DNA of 64,000 nucleotides, taken from assembly GCA_003118195.1 (NCBI GenBank), contig BEXV01000211.1:119696-183695 (forward strand), read 5' to 3'. Each line of letters opens with the position of its first letter. The stretch's first letter is position 1. Source of the DNA: Hemicentrotus pulcherrimus (lineage: Eukaryota > Echinodermata > Echinoidea > Camarodonta > Strongylocentrotidae). Position numbers and translations under genes: made by a program. Under the pieces are notes generated by a model, which searched no databases, was not told the DNA's origin, and saw nothing but the letters and a program-made list of their open reading frames with translations. Shown here piece after piece: positions 62,294 through 64,000 of the stretch.

Positions 62294-64000
62294 TGATAAA
62301 CAATATGAAACATCAAAATATGTAATTGTTAATTGTACCTAATATAAATTACTGTGATGCTTCAAATTTTCTTGTGGTATTCGGCTTTTACTATGAATTC
62401 ATTTACAGGTCAAGATAACAGTAATGTAGTCAAATACAACCTCGTAATCATTGTCCTCATTGTAGGTTCATTTTCCTGGATTAGCCAATGTATTTTTTCT
62501 GCAGAGGAAAAAGGTCCTAAAAAGTCTTGATGTTGTTAAAATGCATTTTTTAAGATATCATCTCAAAATTCATTTTCTTCTTTCTCCGATGGCTCGTGGT
62601 GATGTATCAAGCACGTGTGCCTTCTACCTCTGTGATAATATCAATTATTTTCCGACCACCGCATTTGCTACAATTGACAAGCTCAGGAGTATTTTGTTTG
62701 TGCGACCGTCTATCTCTTTAGCCATGTCTTTATTAATTACTCCCCAGGGCACAAACAGGGGGAAGAGAAGACAGGAGAACGTAATTACAGACTAGCCCCT
62801 TAATTAGCCCGTTCAATACTGTTCCAAATGAATCTAGTAGAACTCTTGAACAAAAGATCTGCCGACAAAGTGGGCATGGAGAAATCAATGTAACCTTACC
62901 GACAGGCTTGGTCGATAGTAGTCAATGCTAAATGATTTGTATTTATTGATATATTCTGGACAAGGTTAAAAATATTACATCGCCATTCAGTCACTTGCTA
63001 TTTTTGTAAAGCCCTGTGTGAAATGGAAAACTACCAAAGTTGGACAGGATTTGAAAAGATTCCGCTATGTCTATATCTACCAAAGATACCACAGTTTCCC
63101 AAATGTTATGATCTGGACGAATCAACAAAGCGCGCGTATCCATGAGAGAATACTCATTGAAAGGAAGAAGACATTTTCACCTTCTAAAAAATGCATACAA
63201 TATGATAAACATCGACTGTTCAGCGTTTCCATAATATTAAGAATATTCTGCAAGTCCAACTTGTTTCAGGAATTGCTACAAATGTAGATTCAACGAAACA
63301 AATTGTACGGGTATATGCGCTATACTGATGTACATCATTCCTGTCCCTGATTAAATTGTGCTTTTGCGGAGTAATAAAGGCAAATAATCAAGCGTATATC
63401 GGAGACGAGACATTTACCGTCAATTTAACATTTAGCCTTCCTGCTCTAACTCATTTCTTTGGTTTGTACTGCGTGTTCATTTGGTCGTCACTGAACGAGT
63501 TTAATGGTTCTTATGAAATCTACCATTGGCGTTTGTGCGTACCGCGATCAACAGAGACAATCCCCGATTGCGTATGCAGAGGGAGAGAGATCGATGGAAT
63601 TAGCGCAAGACTCAAAGATGACGTGTTTTACAGACCCCGTCCAAATATCGATGAAAATATGCTTTGATTTTTCACCCTGATTAGACCGGCTCAATGTATG
63701 CATGCTTGCACAGGGATTGGTTAACATCGACCAAATGATGCTATGATGTACAGTGATGCTGTGCGTGGGGGTCCCTTGACATAATTTAGGCTCTGTTTAG
63801 CTCACTGATTGTAAATTTGTATCCAGATATGAATAATGAACAGATAAGTCAGAAAATGAATGAGTAAGGGGCAATTGAGACAGAGCAGAGGGGTTCAACT
63901 TGATCTTCAACTTCATCATAAAATAAATCATTAAGGTAAAAATATTAAATATTTCCAATACCCTGCCATATCGACGTATTTGGAAAGAAAAATATTTAAT

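Larger units (their letters stand above)
41280..64000 (-). other. Upstream Islet intron, incomplete (at least 22.7 kb)
   Basis: This is everything to the right of the penultimate exon. I looked on the minus strand for the conserved homeodomain signature (WFQNKRCKDKK), for the tryptophan-phenylalanine-glutamine core in reverse complement, and for LIM cysteine patterns, and found none. The stretch is therefore read as intron of the same gene, provided no assembly error intervenes. It holds a broken coding relic (42.87-43.12 kb), a short duplication with a CT tract (42.48-42.60 kb), GA/CT tracts near 46.2, 46.9, 48.9, 51.3 and 55.7 kb, a C-rich block at 58.41 kb, and mixed-sequence blocks near 49.4-49.6, 50.15-50.36, 55.0-55.2 and 56.7-56.96 kb that could be regulatory. 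An unrecognised gene nested here cannot be excluded. Confidence 0.6.

Noticed and set aside
41280..64000. Search for the Islet homeodomain and LIM exons
   Set aside because: No reverse-complement WFQNKR signature or LIM cysteine pattern seen, so no further exons are called.

Overview
The window is eukaryotic genomic DNA, most likely from an echinoid (sea urchin) or a close marine deuterostome. It is AT-rich. It carries many (GA/CT)n tracts, CAC/CAT trinucleotide blocks, tRNA-derived SINE remnants with (ATT)n tails, and short foldback elements. Almost no long reading frame has coding character. The species call is an inference from repeat style and from the one recognisable gene; nothing in the sequence proves it.

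The one gene I can name is an Islet-class LIM-homeodomain transcription factor (ISL1/Islet orthologue) on the minus strand. Its last two coding exons are present: the penultimate at 41279-41094 and the final at 29096-28929, which ends in TAA. Both have clean splice sites in phase 0. They are separated by an 11,997-bp intron. They encode the region C-terminal to the homeodomain, including the segment that in vertebrate ISL1 binds the LIM domains of LHX3, and a divergent C-terminal tail. I found no homeodomain or LIM exon between 41,280 and 64,000. The rest of the gene should therefore lie beyond the right edge, which makes the intron before the penultimate exon at least 22.7 kb.

Layout. 1-28.5 kb is downstream intergenic DNA with microsatellites, SINE remnants (near 8.0, 12.7 and 15.8 kb), a foldback MITE (21,439-21,580), a 163-bp duplication beside a one-N gap (19.5-20.0 kb), and an unassigned coding-like fragment cut by another one-N gap (26,904-27,050, minus). 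28.5-28.9 kb is the probable Islet 3' UTR. 29.1-41.1 kb is the last intron, holding large GA tracts, a TTAA-flanked 501-bp inverted-repeat element (35,890-36,390) and CpG-richer islands that could be enhancers. 41.3-64 kb is the previous intron, holding a frame-broken relic with an HRM/CCP-like cysteine motif (42.9-43.1 kb), more microsatellites and several candidate conserved non-coding blocks.

I saw no rRNA, intact tRNA gene, CRISPR array, operon or autonomous transposon gene. The window is best read as the 3' end of a developmental regulator embedded in a gene-poor, probably enhancer-bearing landscape. The most useful leads are the in-frame alternative donor inside the Islet LHX3-binding exon, the unassigned fragment at 26.9-27.05 kb, the TTAA element and the assembly joins.
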